This document shows positions 1-9,037 of a stretch of DNA of 64,000 nt, one piece after another. The translations under genes and the position numbers were made by a program. Position 1 is the stretch's first letter. Each line of letters begins with the position of its first letter. The notes beneath the pieces are model-generated. The model was not told the DNA's origin and did no database searches. It saw only the letters and a list, made by a program, of their open reading frames with translations. This stretch comes from Chloroflexota bacterium (GTDB lineage Bacteria; Chloroflexota; UBA11872): NCBI GenBank assembly GCA_028874175.1, contig JAPPLN010000038.1:20974-84973 (forward strand), written 5' to 3'.

Positions 1-54
1 CCCCCCCCCCCCCCCCCCCCCCCCCGCGCCCCCCCCCCCCCCCCCCCCCCCCCC
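1..54. other. Poly-C tract at window edge
   Basis: The first 54 bases are C apart from G at 26 and 28. Similar C/G homopolymer tracts recur near 32.4 and 49.6 kb. This resembles a contig end or low-quality sequence rather than biology; no gene can be read in it. Confidence 0.8.
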
Positions 55-87
55 TCGTGGTGCCCGCTGCGAGCGGGCGATCCGGCG

Positions 88-1503
88 TTACGAAGCCTCG
101 ACCGGATAAGTCTCCTCGCCGTGTTCCGGCATATCGAGACCGCTCATCTCCTCCTCGGGCGACGCTCGCAGGCCCATGGTGGCCTTGAGCGCGTGGAAGA
201 GCAGGAGTCCGGTGCCCAGCGCCCAGAGAACCGCCACCACGGCAGCGATCAACTGCGCGACGAACTGGAGGCCGTTGCCGGCAATGAAGCCGCTGACGCC
301 GTACGTGCCGTCGGCGAAGATGCCGACCGCCAGCAGGCCCCAGACCCCGGCCACGCCGTGAACCGACGAGGCGCCAATCGGGTCGTCGATCTTCAGCTTG
401 GTGTCGATGAACCAGACGCCGGCCAGCATGACGATCGCGCCGACCGCGCCAACCACCACTGCGGCCCAGGGCGCGATGAAGGCGCAGGGGGCGGTGACGG
501 CGACCAGGCCGGCCAGCGAGCCGTTAGCCGTGTCGGCCGCGCTGATCTTGCCGCGTTGCACCAGCCGGATGTAGGCGGCCGTGACCGCGCCGGTGGCGCC
601 GGCCAGGAAGGTGTTGGCAATGATGACCGCGATGCGCGGGTCGTTGCCGTTGACGGTGCTGCCGGCGTTAAAGCCGAACCAGCCGAAGAACAGGATGAAC
701 GTCCCAATGACCACGTACACCATGTTGTGGCCCTTGAGCACGCGGACCTCGCCGTTCGGTCCGTACTTGCCCATGCGGGCGCCCACCGTGTAAGCGCCGG
801 CCAATGCCAGCATGCCGCCGATGGTGTGGACCACGCCGGAACCGGCGAAGTCCACCGCCGCGGCGCCGATCCAGCTTTCCAGCTGCTCGCCGCCCAGCCA
901 GCCGCCGCCCCACATCCAGTGCCCGTAGATCGGATACACCAGCGCGGTAACCAGGAAGCTGTAGGCCAGGTAGGCGGTCACCTTGGTGCGCTCGGCCACG
1001 GCGCCGGCCACGATCGTGGCCGTGGTGGCGGCGAACACCATCTGGAAGAACCAGAACATCGCCGTCGAGACGTCGTAGGCCTGGTTGACCAGGAAGAACC
1101 CGGAGTAGCCGATGAAGGCGTTGCCCTGGTCAAGTCCCGGAAATGCGCCTGACCCGCCGAACATGAAGGCATAGCCGAAGGCCCAAAACGAGAGGCCTCC
1201 GGCCGCGAAGTCCAGCATGTTCTTGGTCAGGTAGTTGACGGTGTTCTTGGCGCGGATGAGGCCGGCGCCCAGGAAGGCAAAGCCGGCCTGCATGAAGAAC
1301 ACCAGGGCGCCGGAAAGCAGCGTCCATACGAAGGTGAGGCCGACGGTCGGGTCGGCCTCCAGCGTGGCCTCGCCCGACGGATCGGCCTGGGCGAAGACCA
1401 GGCTGCGAATGAGCATGATGGCCGTGAGCGCCAGCAGCACGGCCGTCGCCGCGCGAATCGTCAGCGCCCAGCGGGGCGCGTCGCGCGTCCAGAGAAGCGA
1501 CAT
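88..1503 (-). CDS. amt: Ammonium transporter (Amt/MEP/Rh family)
   Basis: Integral membrane ammonium channel/transporter of about 471 residues, normal for Amt. An N-terminal hydrophobic segment (about residues 17-38) may be a signal peptide, followed by the usual bundle of about 11 membrane helices. The conserved substrate-site Asp is visible at about 218 (VDFAGSGVVH), and the pore twin histidines at about 226 and 382 (GASSVHGVAGVWG). The start at 1503 is preferred over a longer frame beginning at 1569 because GGAG lies about 9 bases upstream. No glnB/PII gene is next to it, although amt-glnB pairs are common; the gene ends just inside the homopolymer edge of the window, so a downstream partner could lie outside. 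Confidence 0.95.
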   Translation of the reverse strand: MSLLWTRDAPRWALTIRAATAVLLALTAIMLIRSLVFAQADPSGEATLEADPTVGLTFVWTLLSGALVFFMQAGFAFLGAGLIRAKNTVNYLTKNMLDFAAGGLSFWAFGYAFMFGGSGAFPGLDQGNAFIGYSGFFLVNQAYDVSTAMFWFFQMVFAATTATIVAGAVAERTKVTAYLAYSFLVTALVYPIYGHWMWGGGWLGGEQLESWIGAAAVDFAGSGVVHTIGGMLALAGAYTVGARMGKYGPNGEVRVLKGHNMVYVVIGTFILFFGWFGFNAGSTVNGNDPRIAVIIANTFLAGATGAVTAAYIRLVQRGKISAADTANGSLAGLVAVTAPCAFIAPWAAVVVGAVGAIVMLAGVWFIDTKLKIDDPIGASSVHGVAGVWGLLAVGIFADGTYGVSGFIAGNGLQFVAQLIAAVVAVLWALGTGLLLFHALKATMGLRASPEEEMSGLDMPEHGEETYPVEAS

Positions 1504-1883
1504 CGTTGCGTATCTCCATGTAGAAAGAGAAAGGGTTGGATTCCGTGCCCGCGCGCCGTCGCCGGACATTACCCATCGCCACGAGTCGTCATTGGGCGCC
1601 TGCGCCGCACCTGCCGTGGCGGCACGTTGGGGGCGCGCGCCCCGCGAGGATTCATCCTCGATCCCCGCGCTCCGGACGTTACATAGGCGGACTCGCTTGA
1701 CCCAGTTGGCGGAAGCCGGACAAGCCTAACGCGCGAGCGTTAGAACTGTGAAACGCGGCTACCTTTGGACTGACCGATTGCGCCACCGTTTACGGTTTCT
1801 GAATCCAATAAGGCCACGACACAGCGAGGCGCATAAGAGTGGCACTCCTGGCCGCCCGCCTGTCATGGCAGCATGATGACGGT
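1504..1883. other. Intergenic region between amt and RHH antitoxin
   Basis: About 380 bases between divergent genes. It must carry the amt promoter on the minus strand and any promoter of the antitoxin on the plus strand, but I see no convincing -35/-10 pair, riboswitch, terminator or conserved small ORF. Confidence 0.5.
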
Positions 1884-2120
1884 ATGCCAATCCAGATCAC
1901 GATACGAGGCGTGCCGGAGGCGGTTCGCGATGAAATGGACACACGTGCCGCCGTACGTGGCCAGTCCCTGGAGGAATTCTTGCGCGACGAACTGGAACGA
2001 ATCGCTTCGCGACCCGCGAATTCCACCTGGCTGGCGGTTGTGAGGGGCCGCAAGGCACGAACTCAGACTCGCGTCAGCCTGTCCCAAATCTTGCGTGCTT
2101 GTGACGCGGACCGCACCTGA
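1884..2120 (+). CDS. FitA/VapB-like ribbon-helix-helix antitoxin, orphan
   Basis: About 78 residues. The N-terminus (MPIQITIRGVPEAV) followed by a short helix containing GQSLEEFLRDELERIA matches FitA/VapB-type RHH antitoxins, which bind DNA through the beta strand and neutralise a PIN-domain VapC RNase encoded immediately downstream. No PIN ORF follows: the next gene starts on the opposite strand within 30 bases. The start at 1884 is chosen over an upstream in-frame ATG at 1839 because it matches the family N-terminus. It may be an orphan antitoxin left after toxin loss, or may act on a toxin elsewhere. Confidence 0.7.
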   Translation: MPIQITIRGVPEAVRDEMDTRAAVRGQSLEEFLRDELERIASRPANSTWLAVVRGRKARTQTRVSLSQILRACDADRT

Positions 2121-2147
2121 GCGTGCCTGCGCCCGCGATTCGTTCGG

Positions 2148-2954
2148 CTACATCACCAGGTTTTCGCCGCCGTCGACCCCGATGACGTTGCCGGTGATCC
2201 AGGCGGCGTCGGCCACGGTGAGGGCCGCGATGGCTCGGGCCACGTCATCGGTGGTGGTGATCCGTCCGGCCGGATTCATGCGCCGGGCCTGATCGACCAT
2301 GGTCTGGTTGCCGGGAATCTTGCGTAAGGCGGGCGTGTCGGTGACGCCCGCGCGGATGGCGTTGGCGGAAATGCCCTGCGGCGCCAGCTCCACCGCCAGT
2401 TGCCGGATGTGCTGCTCCAGGCCGGCCTTGGCCGCGCCCACGGGGCCGTAACTGGGCCAGATCGTGGAGGTGCCCGCGCTGGTCATGGCGTAGATGCGCG
2501 AGCCCGTGCGCATCAGGCCGCGCTCGACCAGGTCCTGCGACCAATAGACGAGCGTGTGGGCCATCAGGTCCAGCGTCATGTCCATCTGCTTGGGGGTTAC
2601 GCCAGGCGTGTCGTCGCTGCCCACATAGGGCACGGTCGTGCCAAAGGCGATGGAATGCAGCAGCACGCGGATCGGCGGCTCGCCGCCCTGCACGTCCTCG
2701 CTGATCGAGTCCAGCACCTTGGTTCGCGCGGCCGGGCTGCCGGCGTTGACGTTGAAAAAGCGCGCCTGGCGGCCTAGAGCCTCGATGTCCTGTTGCACCG
2801 CGTCCGCGAGATGCTGGGTATTACGCCGGTCGAAGTGCACACCCGCCACGTTCATCCCGCAGGTGGCCAGGTAGCGGGCCGCCGCGGCCCCGAATCCGCT
2901 GGATGCGCCAAGCACCAGCGCCCAGCCGTCAAGGTGGGGATGCAGTTCTGCCAT
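2148..2954 (-). CDS. Short-chain dehydrogenase, enoyl-ACP reductase-like (FabI/FabL type)
   Basis: 268 residues with an N-terminal Rossmann nucleotide site (LVLGASSGFG, about 13-22), the enoyl-reductase-like stretch LLHSIAFG near residue 100, and an active-site pair Tyr-x6-Lys in SYGPVGAAKAGLE. Tyr-x6-Lys spacing is characteristic of FabI/FabL enoyl-ACP reductases, whereas classical SDRs have Tyr-x3-Lys. The C-terminal ITGNVIGVDGGENL is the usual SDR finish. Likely role: NAD(P)H-dependent reduction of enoyl thioesters in fatty-acid synthesis. It stands alone, with no fab genes nearby, so a substrate other than enoyl-ACP is possible. Confidence 0.75.
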   Translation of the reverse strand: MAELHPHLDGWALVLGASSGFGAAAARYLATCGMNVAGVHFDRRNTQHLADAVQQDIEALGRQARFFNVNAGSPAARTKVLDSISEDVQGGEPPIRVLLHSIAFGTTVPYVGSDDTPGVTPKQMDMTLDLMAHTLVYWSQDLVERGLMRTGSRIYAMTSAGTSTIWPSYGPVGAAKAGLEQHIRQLAVELAPQGISANAIRAGVTDTPALRKIPGNQTMVDQARRMNPAGRITTTDDVARAIAALTVADAAWITGNVIGVDGGENLVM

Positions 2955-3040
2955 CAGGTCTCTCCGCGTGTCGGACTGCCGGCATCCTAACCCGCGCGAG
3001 GCGGGTTGACGCGGCGCGCGCGCCTGCGCAGATTCATTCC

Positions 3041-4066
3041 ATGTCCGCGCACCGTATCGGGATCATGGGTTGCGGCGCCCGCGGCCGTGCCTTCGCCGCC
3101 GCCGTGGCATCCCTCGAGGCTGTGGAGCTGATCGGCTGCGTCGACGACGACCTGGCGGCGGCGCAGGCCTGCGCCGACGAGTTCGGCGGCGAGGCGGCGA
3201 CCGGCTGGAGCGGCCGGGAAATCGACAGCCTCGTTCTGGCCGCGCCGCGCCTGGACGCCACCAGCCTGCTGACCGCCGCGCGAGAGGGCGTCCAGGTGCT
3301 GGCGGATCCGCCGTTGGCCCGCGGTGTCGTGGAGGCTCGCCGCGCGGCCCGCGCCGCCGAGGGCGTACCGGGACGCGTGGGTCTGGCGTTCGAGTGGCGC
3401 TTTCAGCCGCTGGTGCGCTTGCTGCGTGCGGTTGTGCCGCGGCCACGGTTCGCCCACCTGGTCACGGCCGTCGACGCGGGTCCGCCGCAAGCGCCGCTGT
3501 CCGTTCGTGAAACTGTTTGGTCAACGCCCCACCACGCGCTGGACCTGCTGACGCACCTGTTCGACGGGGCACCGGCCGAGATCGTGGCCGACGGTGGGCC
3601 GCTGCCACCTCCGAAGCAGGGTCCAGCGACCGTTGTGGTGCCTCCGCGCGCGGACGCGCTGGTGGCCGAGCTGTACTTCGACCGCGAGCGGCATGCCGCG
3701 CTCACCGCCGCCGGAGGGGACGCCGATCCTGAGTTCGGATCCGTGGTGCTGGATCTGACCGACGGCAAAACCCGCGTACGGGTCTGGTCCGACTGGACCG
3801 CCGCCGAGATATTGCCGCTTGACGGTCGCTCGTTTGACCCGCCGGGGCTGCCCGGCCTCACGCTGGAACGTGAGGGCCGTGCCTGGATGGCTCACGCCGA
3901 GCGCGATGGCCAGGCGCTCGCTGACCTCGTGCTGGCCTTTGCGGACGCCGGTCCCGGCGGCGAATCGGTCCCCGGTGTGGCTGACGGCGCCAGGGCAGTT
4001 GCGCTGACCCGCGCGATACTGGCTGGTGCCGCGTCAGGTCGTACGCAGACGCTGCGCGCCGCCTGA
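3041..4066 (+). CDS. Gfo/Idh/MocA family oxidoreductase
   Basis: About 341 residues. The N-terminal Rossmann motif (IGIMGCGARGRAF) binds NAD(P); the middle and C-terminal part has the Gfo/Idh/MocA alpha/beta layout, including a TPHHALDLLTHLFDG segment resembling the conserved His region that acts on sugar or cyclitol substrates. The start at 3041 is chosen because the Rossmann strand begins immediately after it, while the upstream in-frame extension is compositionally odd. The stop lies one base before nadD, so the two are probably co-transcribed. The substrate cannot be told from sequence. Confidence 0.8.
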   Translation: MSAHRIGIMGCGARGRAFAAAVASLEAVELIGCVDDDLAAAQACADEFGGEAATGWSGREIDSLVLAAPRLDATSLLTAAREGVQVLADPPLARGVVEARRAARAAEGVPGRVGLAFEWRFQPLVRLLRAVVPRPRFAHLVTAVDAGPPQAPLSVRETVWSTPHHALDLLTHLFDGAPAEIVADGGPLPPPKQGPATVVVPPRADALVAELYFDRERHAALTAAGGDADPEFGSVVLDLTDGKTRVRVWSDWTAAEILPLDGRSFDPPGLPGLTLEREGRAWMAHAERDGQALADLVLAFADAGPGGESVPGVADGARAVALTRAILAGAASGRTQTLRAA

Positions 4067-4067
4067 C

Positions 4068-4694
4068 ATGGATCGTCTCGGCGTCTACGGCGGCACGTTT
4101 GACCCGGTCCACCTGGGGCATCTGGCGGTGGCGCGCAGCGTGCGCGACGCGTATGACCTGAGCCGTTTCCTCTTCATCCCAGCGCGCCAATCGCCGCTCC
4201 GCGACTCGCCGCGGGCCTCGGCGCCAGACCGGCTGGCCATGGTTCGACGAGCCATCGAGGGAATACCGGGCTTCGAGGCCTCGGCCATCGACATCGAACG
4301 GCCTGGGCCGTCATACATGGTCGACACGTTGCGGGGACTGGCCGTTCGGCACCCGGGCGCCGATCTCTTTCTCGTGCTTGGGGCCGATGCCCTGGGTGAA
4401 CTTCCGGCGTGGCGGGAAGCCGACCGGATCCTGGCGGCGGCGCAGATCATCGCCGTCCCGCGGCCCGGACACACCGCGGAGATTCCGCCGGAGGTGCTGG
4501 CCCTGCATCCCAAGGCCGACCGGCGGATCCACCGACACCGCATGCCGCCGGTGGACATCGCCGCTTCCCGGATTCGGGCTTCCCGTGCCGAGGGGCGCGC
4601 CATCGACGCCTGCGTGCCACCGGCCGTGGCCGAATACATCGTCGCTCGCCGTCTCTACAGCAGTGGCGGGCCGGATGGGTCGGGGGCGATATGA
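4068..4694 (+). CDS. nadD: Nicotinate-nucleotide adenylyltransferase
   Basis: Adenylates nicotinate mononucleotide to deamido-NAD in NAD synthesis. About 208 residues, standard length. The N-terminal nucleotidyltransferase motif GGTFDPVHLGHL (about 7-18) carries the catalytic histidines and the C-terminal SRIRASRAEGR replaces the family ISSTxIR signature, keeping Ser and Arg. Start at 4068, directly after the previous stop. It sits upstream of rsfS, the common bacterial nadD-rsfS pairing. Confidence 0.95.
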   Translation: MDRLGVYGGTFDPVHLGHLAVARSVRDAYDLSRFLFIPARQSPLRDSPRASAPDRLAMVRRAIEGIPGFEASAIDIERPGPSYMVDTLRGLAVRHPGADLFLVLGADALGELPAWREADRILAAAQIIAVPRPGHTAEIPPEVLALHPKADRRIHRHRMPPVDIAASRIRASRAEGRAIDACVPPAVAEYIVARRLYSSGGPDGSGAI

Positions 4695-5070
4695 TTCAGC
4701 CGCCTGCCCATATCCCGGTTTGCCTCTGAGCCCGAACGAACTCGCGCGCCACATCGTGGATGCGGTGGCCGCGCGCGGTGCGGCGGACACCCTGTTGCTG
4801 GACATCCGCGGCCTCAGCGTCCTGGCGGACTACTTTGTCGTCACCACCGTATCCAGCACGCCCCAGATGCGCGCCGTGCGCGACCTGCTGGACCGCGAGT
4901 TGAAGGGCGTGGCAGGACGACGGCCCATGCTCGAAGGCGAGGCGGCGGACGCCTGGGTGCTGGCCGACTTTGGCGACGTTGTGGTTCACGTGTTTTCCGA
5001 GGACGGTCGGGCGTACTATCAATTGGAAGAGTTCTGGACGGAAGCGCCCGTCGTGCTGCGGGTTCAGTAG
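4675..5070 (+). CDS. rsfS: Ribosome silencing factor RsfS
   Basis: RsfS binds ribosomal protein L14 on the large subunit and blocks subunit joining when nutrients are scarce. The core ELARHIVDAVAARGAAD, then LDIRGLSVLADYFVV and the C-terminal VVVHVFSEDGRAYYQLEEFW match the family throughout. An ATG at 4675 overlaps nadD by 20 bases; a TTG at 4720 would give a product starting at the usual family N-terminus (LPLSPNELAR) and is an equally good start. Neither has a strong Shine-Dalgarno sequence. Confidence 0.93.
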   Translation: MGRGRYDSAACPYPGLPLSPNELARHIVDAVAARGAADTLLLDIRGLSVLADYFVVTTVSSTPQMRAVRDLLDRELKGVAGRRPMLEGEAADAWVLADFGDVVVHVFSEDGRAYYQLEEFWTEAPVVLRVQ

Positions 5071-5078
5071 AGTCGCCA

Positions 5079-5258
5079 ATGCGTGGATTCAAGATGCTCC
5101 TGCTGGGCGTGGGGCTTGCCTTTCCCGCCGGATTCGCGGCAGGTCTCGCGACCGCCTACGTCCTGACCTCGGAGCAGACCTCCAACTTTCGGCGTGAGGT
5201 CGCCCGCAAGGTGTTTGGCGTCGAACCCGGCGTCGACTTCGAGACGCTCCACCAGTAA
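5079..5258 (+). CDS. Small single-pass membrane protein, 59 aa
   Basis: A 59-codon ORF starting 9 bases after rsfS (MRGFKMLLLGVGLAFPAGF). Residues about 6-27 form one Gly/Ala-rich membrane helix (or uncleaved signal anchor), followed by a charged C-terminal half (SNFRREVARKVFGVEPG). Close spacing to rsfS and sensible codon use suggest a real gene. I do not recognise the family. Confidence 0.55.
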   Translation: MRGFKMLLLGVGLAFPAGFAAGLATAYVLTSEQTSNFRREVARKVFGVEPGVDFETLHQ

Positions 5259-5299
5259 GCGCGGGTTAGCTCGGGCCCGGAAATCACGGCGGGCGCCGC

Positions 5300-7726
5300 C
5301 TAACTGCGCAGCGTCGCTACCGTCACGCCGTCGCCGCCTTCGTTTAGCGGCGCGGGCGCGTGCCGCCGAACCGAGGCGTGCCCGCTCAGCGCTTCGGCCA
5401 CCACCGCCCGGAGGGCGCCCGTGCCTTTGCCGTGGATGATGCGCAGCGTGGCGGCGCCCTGGCGCAGCGCCTCGTCCAGGCTTCGCTCCGCTGCGTCCGC
5501 CGCCTCGTCGGCCCGCATCCCGCGAATGTCGATTTCCTGCATCCCGCCGCCTCCCGACGCCCTGGGACGACGGCGCGGTGGGCGTGGCGACGCCGGGAAC
5601 ACTCGCTGCAGTCGTGCGCGGTCGAATGTGGCGCGTGCGCTACCTATCGCGACCTCCACGGACTGCTCCGTGATGCCGAGCACCACGGCGCGGCCGGTGA
5701 ACCCGTCGGCCTCAACCTCGTCCCCCACGCGCACTTCAAGCGGGCCACGCTCGGTGGGTTGGTTCGGCGGCAGTGCTCCAGGTGCCAGCCGTTGTTCCGT
5801 TGCGCCGAAGCTCGCACGCGCCGCACGCCGGTCGCCAGGGCGGCCGGTACGGGCCGCGCGCCTCGCCTCCTGGAGAGCCTGCCGTGCGTCGCGCAGCAAC
5901 TCGCGGGCCTCACGCCGCGCATCGCGCAGCAGTGTGTCGCGGTCGCGCTCCAGTTCGTCGATCTGCTCGTCGAATTCTCGGCGCGAGCGCTCGGCGGCGC
6001 TGCGTGCCTGTGCGCTGGCCGTCCGTTCCCGTTCCGCGGCCGCTCGTTCGTTTTGTGCATCGATGATGGCGCGTTCCAGATCCAGCGCCCCTTTCGACAT
6101 GCGCGCGCGAGCGTCGTCGACAATCGCGGTCTCAAGCCCAAGCCGGTCCGCGATGTCCAGGGCATTGCTGGACCCCGGGATGCCCAGGCGCAAGCGGTAG
6201 GTCGGACGCAGGGTGGCGTGGTCGAATTCCACGCTGGCGTTGCGGGTCGCCGGGTGCGATGCGGCAAAGGCCTTGAGCGCCGGGTGATGCGTGGTGGCCA
6301 CCACCGTCGCGCCGCGTTCCAGCAGCACCGCGATGACCGCCTGCCCCAGCGCGGCGCCTTCGTCCGGGTCGGTGCCCGCGCCGATCTCGTCCGCCAGCGC
6401 CAGCGCGCCGGGCCCGGCCGTTTCGACCATGGCCCGCAGGTTGCGCACGTGCGAGGCGAACGTGCTGAGGCTGTGTTCGATACTCTGCGCGTCGCCGATA
6501 TCCGCCACCACCCGCTCGAAGACAGCCACCCACGATCCGGGTTTCGCGGGGACATGCAGTCCGCAGGCCGCCATCAGGTGTAGCAGGCCAACAGTTTTCA
6601 GCGCCACGGTCTTGCCGCCCGTGTTGGCGCCGGTGATTACCAGCGCCCTCGCCTGCGCGCCGTCCAGATGCACGTCGATGGGCACGGGCTTTTCCAGCAG
6701 GGGATGCCGCGCCGCCTGCAGGTCGAACGAGGTGTCGTCGCTCACGGCTGGCGCCACCGCCTCGGTGGCGGTCGCATAGCGCGCCGCTGCCAGAGTCCGG
6801 TCCAGTTCCGCCAGCGCCTGCACGGCGGCGTTAAGGGTCTTTCGCTCCGCGCCCACCGCCGCGGAAAGTTCCAGCAGGATGCGCTCGACTTCGCGTCGCT
6901 CGGCCACCTCCAGCGAGCGAATCTCGTTGCCCGCCTCGATGGCTGCCAGGGGCTCCATGAAAACCGTGGCGCCGCTGGCCGAGACGTCATGCACCACGCC
7001 GGGAAAGTCGCGTTGCCGTTCGCGCCGTACCGGCACGGTTAGCCGCCGTCGCCGCTCGGTGACGAGGCGCTCTCGCAATACGTCCGCGGAGACCTGCTGA
7101 ATCAGGCGTTCCAGCAAGCGCGTCAGCCGTCCGCGCGCCCGCGCCAGCATGCGTCGCAGACGCGCCAGTTCCGCAGAGGCCTCATCTCGCACCTCGGCTT
7201 CTTCATCGATTGCCGCCGATATCCGACCCTCGAGATCCGGCGGATCGCTGGCAGCCTCCACTACTGACCAGAGGGCCGGAACCTCGGCCGCCTGCCGGGC
7301 TACGGCGGCCACGGCCAGCCGCGTGGCTCGCAGGTGGTCATGCACGTCCAGCAGATCGGTGGGATCCAGGCGGGCGCCGCGCGCGGCTCGTTCGGCCCGG
7401 TCGCGCACGTCGCGCGCGCCGCCCACCGTGAACGACGGGCTGACCTCAAGAAACTGGCGGCCTTGGGCAGTGAGTTCCAGCCGTGCGCTCACCATTTCAC
7501 GGGCGGCGACGGGACGCAGCGCCCGCACCTCGGCTCGCGCGGCCGAAAACGAGGCGAAGTGGGCTATACGCTCAAGAACCGCTGGCAGCTCCAGCAAGCC
7601 GCGCGTCTGGCCGTCGGCGACGGCCATCTGCCGGTCAGCGCGTTCCGTGGCCGTCGGCTGTTCAGTTTGCTCAGTCACGGCAGCAAACTTAACCGTCCTC
7701 CGCCGGTCCGCAATGGCAGGGTGCAT
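5300..7726 (-). CDS. mutS2: Endonuclease MutS2
   Basis: About 808 residues. MutS2 is a MutS-like ATPase with a nuclease tail; depending on species it suppresses recombination or splits collided ribosomes. Visible: MutS-type core and clamp regions rich in Arg/Glu helices, Walker A GANTGGKTVALKT at about 362-374, Walker B-like ALADEIGAGTDPDEGAALG, a long coiled coil after about 530, and a C-terminal Smr domain (EIDIRGMRADEA to HGKGTGALR, about 725-808) including the nuclease-associated LDLR-like and HGKG motifs. The N-terminal start is uncertain: TTG 7732, ATG 7726 or ATG 7627 are all possible, and the family core begins only near residue 40. Confidence 0.93.
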   Translation of the reverse strand: MHPAIADRRRTVKFAAVTEQTEQPTATERADRQMAVADGQTRGLLELPAVLERIAHFASFSAARAEVRALRPVAAREMVSARLELTAQGRQFLEVSPSFTVGGARDVRDRAERAARGARLDPTDLLDVHDHLRATRLAVAAVARQAAEVPALWSVVEAASDPPDLEGRISAAIDEEAEVRDEASAELARLRRMLARARGRLTRLLERLIQQVSADVLRERLVTERRRRLTVPVRRERQRDFPGVVHDVSASGATVFMEPLAAIEAGNEIRSLEVAERREVERILLELSAAVGAERKTLNAAVQALAELDRTLAAARYATATEAVAPAVSDDTSFDLQAARHPLLEKPVPIDVHLDGAQARALVITGANTGGKTVALKTVGLLHLMAACGLHVPAKPGSWVAVFERVVADIGDAQSIEHSLSTFASHVRNLRAMVETAGPGALALADEIGAGTDPDEGAALGQAVIAVLLERGATVVATTHHPALKAFAASHPATRNASVEFDHATLRPTYRLRLGIPGSSNALDIADRLGLETAIVDDARARMSKGALDLERAIIDAQNERAAAERERTASAQARSAAERSRREFDEQIDELERDRDTLLRDARREARELLRDARQALQEARRAARTGRPGDRRAARASFGATEQRLAPGALPPNQPTERGPLEVRVGDEVEADGFTGRAVVLGITEQSVEVAIGSARATFDRARLQRVFPASPRPPRRRPRASGGGGMQEIDIRGMRADEAADAAERSLDEALRQGAATLRIIHGKGTGALRAVVAEALSGHASVRRHAPAPLNEGGDGVTVATLRS

Positions 7727-7804
7727 CGCCAAGTCGCGAGCCTGTCCACTTCGGCGGGCGAAACTCGCGCTAGAGGCCCTTGACGTCGAAGAGAGTTTGC
7801 GCGT

Positions 7805-8110
7805 CTAGTCGTACAGGCGAAACGGCGGGTACCGGTCGGTCAGGCTCAGGAAATAGGCGTTCACCCGCAGATTCCAACGAAGGACCCCAACCTGGAAGTC
7901 ATAGAGGCCACGCGGGTAGTAGCCAACGATCAGGATGGCAATCCAGCCAATCAGCGTCGCGAAATAGGCAACAAATCCAAGAACCGTCAGCACCAGAATG
8001 TGCGGAAGTATCAGCAGGATCTTAAAGACGGTGAGCAACCCCGCGAGCGCCAGCAGGCGTGAGCTTTGCTCGGGGTATTCCGCATTAACATCAACCGGGT
8101 AGTCATCCAT
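7805..8110 (-). CDS. DUF4389 membrane protein
   Basis: 101 residues with two hydrophobic helices (about 19-45 and 46-65), preceded by a Pro/Glu-rich start and ending with the DUF4389 hallmark: YPRGLYDFQVGVLRWNLRV, AYFLSLTDRYPPF. Membrane protein of unknown function; in this family a short two-helix form is common. It lies between mutS2 and the LON-domain gene on the same strand but is separated by gaps of 70 and 150 bases, so operon membership is uncertain. Confidence 0.8.
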   Translation of the reverse strand: MDDYPVDVNAEYPEQSSRLLALAGLLTVFKILLILPHILVLTVLGFVAYFATLIGWIAILIVGYYPRGLYDFQVGVLRWNLRVNAYFLSLTDRYPPFRLYD

Positions 8111-8264
8111 CGCCGCACCTCAACTCCGAGCGCGCGTCCACACTGACGGGCGAGTCTACAGAGCCGGATACCTTGAAGTGATTGCCCGGCTTCGCGGTCT
8201 GAACAGTGGCCGTACGAATGAGTCGGCCAGCCTCGAACGCTGAGTTGACGGGAACCGCCGCCGC

Positions 8265-8897
8265 CTAGTTTCGCCGCGCGTCCAGTTTCTCCTGCAGCCG
8301 GCGCAGGGCCTGTTCGATCCGCAGGTCCAGCAGCTCGCGCTCCAGGGCCAGCAGGTCCTCCAGCGAATCGGCCTCCAACAGGCGCTGGGCGCTGCCGGGG
8401 CCGGTAGGAACGCCGGCCGCGATGAGATGGGCCAGCTGCATTGGATCAGCCGGCAATTCGAACTCCGGCATGTAGCCGGCCTGGATCTCGATCATCAGCG
8501 TCACCAGACGCTCGAACTGCTCGCGAACGTCCTCGGCGGCTTGCAGGGTTGACTCGGTGGCGTCAGTCCGAATCGGCGTCAGCTCCACCTCGCCGACCAC
8601 GTGCGGTTCCTCGGCGACGATGCGCTCGATTCGGAACCGCGTTTCGCCAACCGCCAGCAAATTGAAGCGCCCGTCGGGCAGGTACTCCACCTTCTCGACA
8701 CGGGCCGTCGTACCGATCTTGTACGGGATGGCGGCCGGACCGACCTCCTCGCCCTCGGCGATCAGCACGACCCCGAACACGCTCTCGGTCTCGATGCAGC
8801 GTCCCAGCATCGCCCGGTAGCGCGGCTCGAAGATGTGCAACGGCAGGCGCATGCCGGGGAAAAGGACGGTGTTGAGGGGAAACAGATCCAGCTGCAT
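8265..8897 (-). CDS. LON substrate-binding domain protein
   Basis: About 210 residues. The N-terminus LDLFPLNTVLFPGMRLPLHIFEPRYR is the start of the Lon N-terminal substrate-binding domain, which fills nearly the whole protein; there is no AAA+ ATPase or Ser-Lys protease domain. Such stand-alone domains are widespread and probably act as peptide-binding or adaptor proteins, with the exact role unproved. Start set at 8897 (MQLDLFPL), since the longer frame to 8984 lies outside the domain. The C-terminus is a charged helix (DLRIEQALRRLQEKLDARR). Divergent from the ABC gene at 9038. Confidence 0.85.
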   Translation of the reverse strand: MQLDLFPLNTVLFPGMRLPLHIFEPRYRAMLGRCIETESVFGVVLIAEGEEVGPAAIPYKIGTTARVEKVEYLPDGRFNLLAVGETRFRIERIVAEEPHVVGEVELTPIRTDATESTLQAAEDVREQFERLVTLMIEIQAGYMPEFELPADPMQLAHLIAAGVPTGPGSAQRLLEADSLEDLLALERELLDLRIEQALRRLQEKLDARRN

Positions 8898-9037
8898 GGC
8901 GCAGTCTAGGCGGTAGGGAACGGCCGTAGTGTTTGCCACATAGCCGGTGTCCATACGGCTGCTAGAGTGAGTCGCCCAAGCCAAGAGAACCCACCGGACA
9001 GCCGCCCGAGGGCGCGAGCGGGGGCTTCCCGGCCGAC

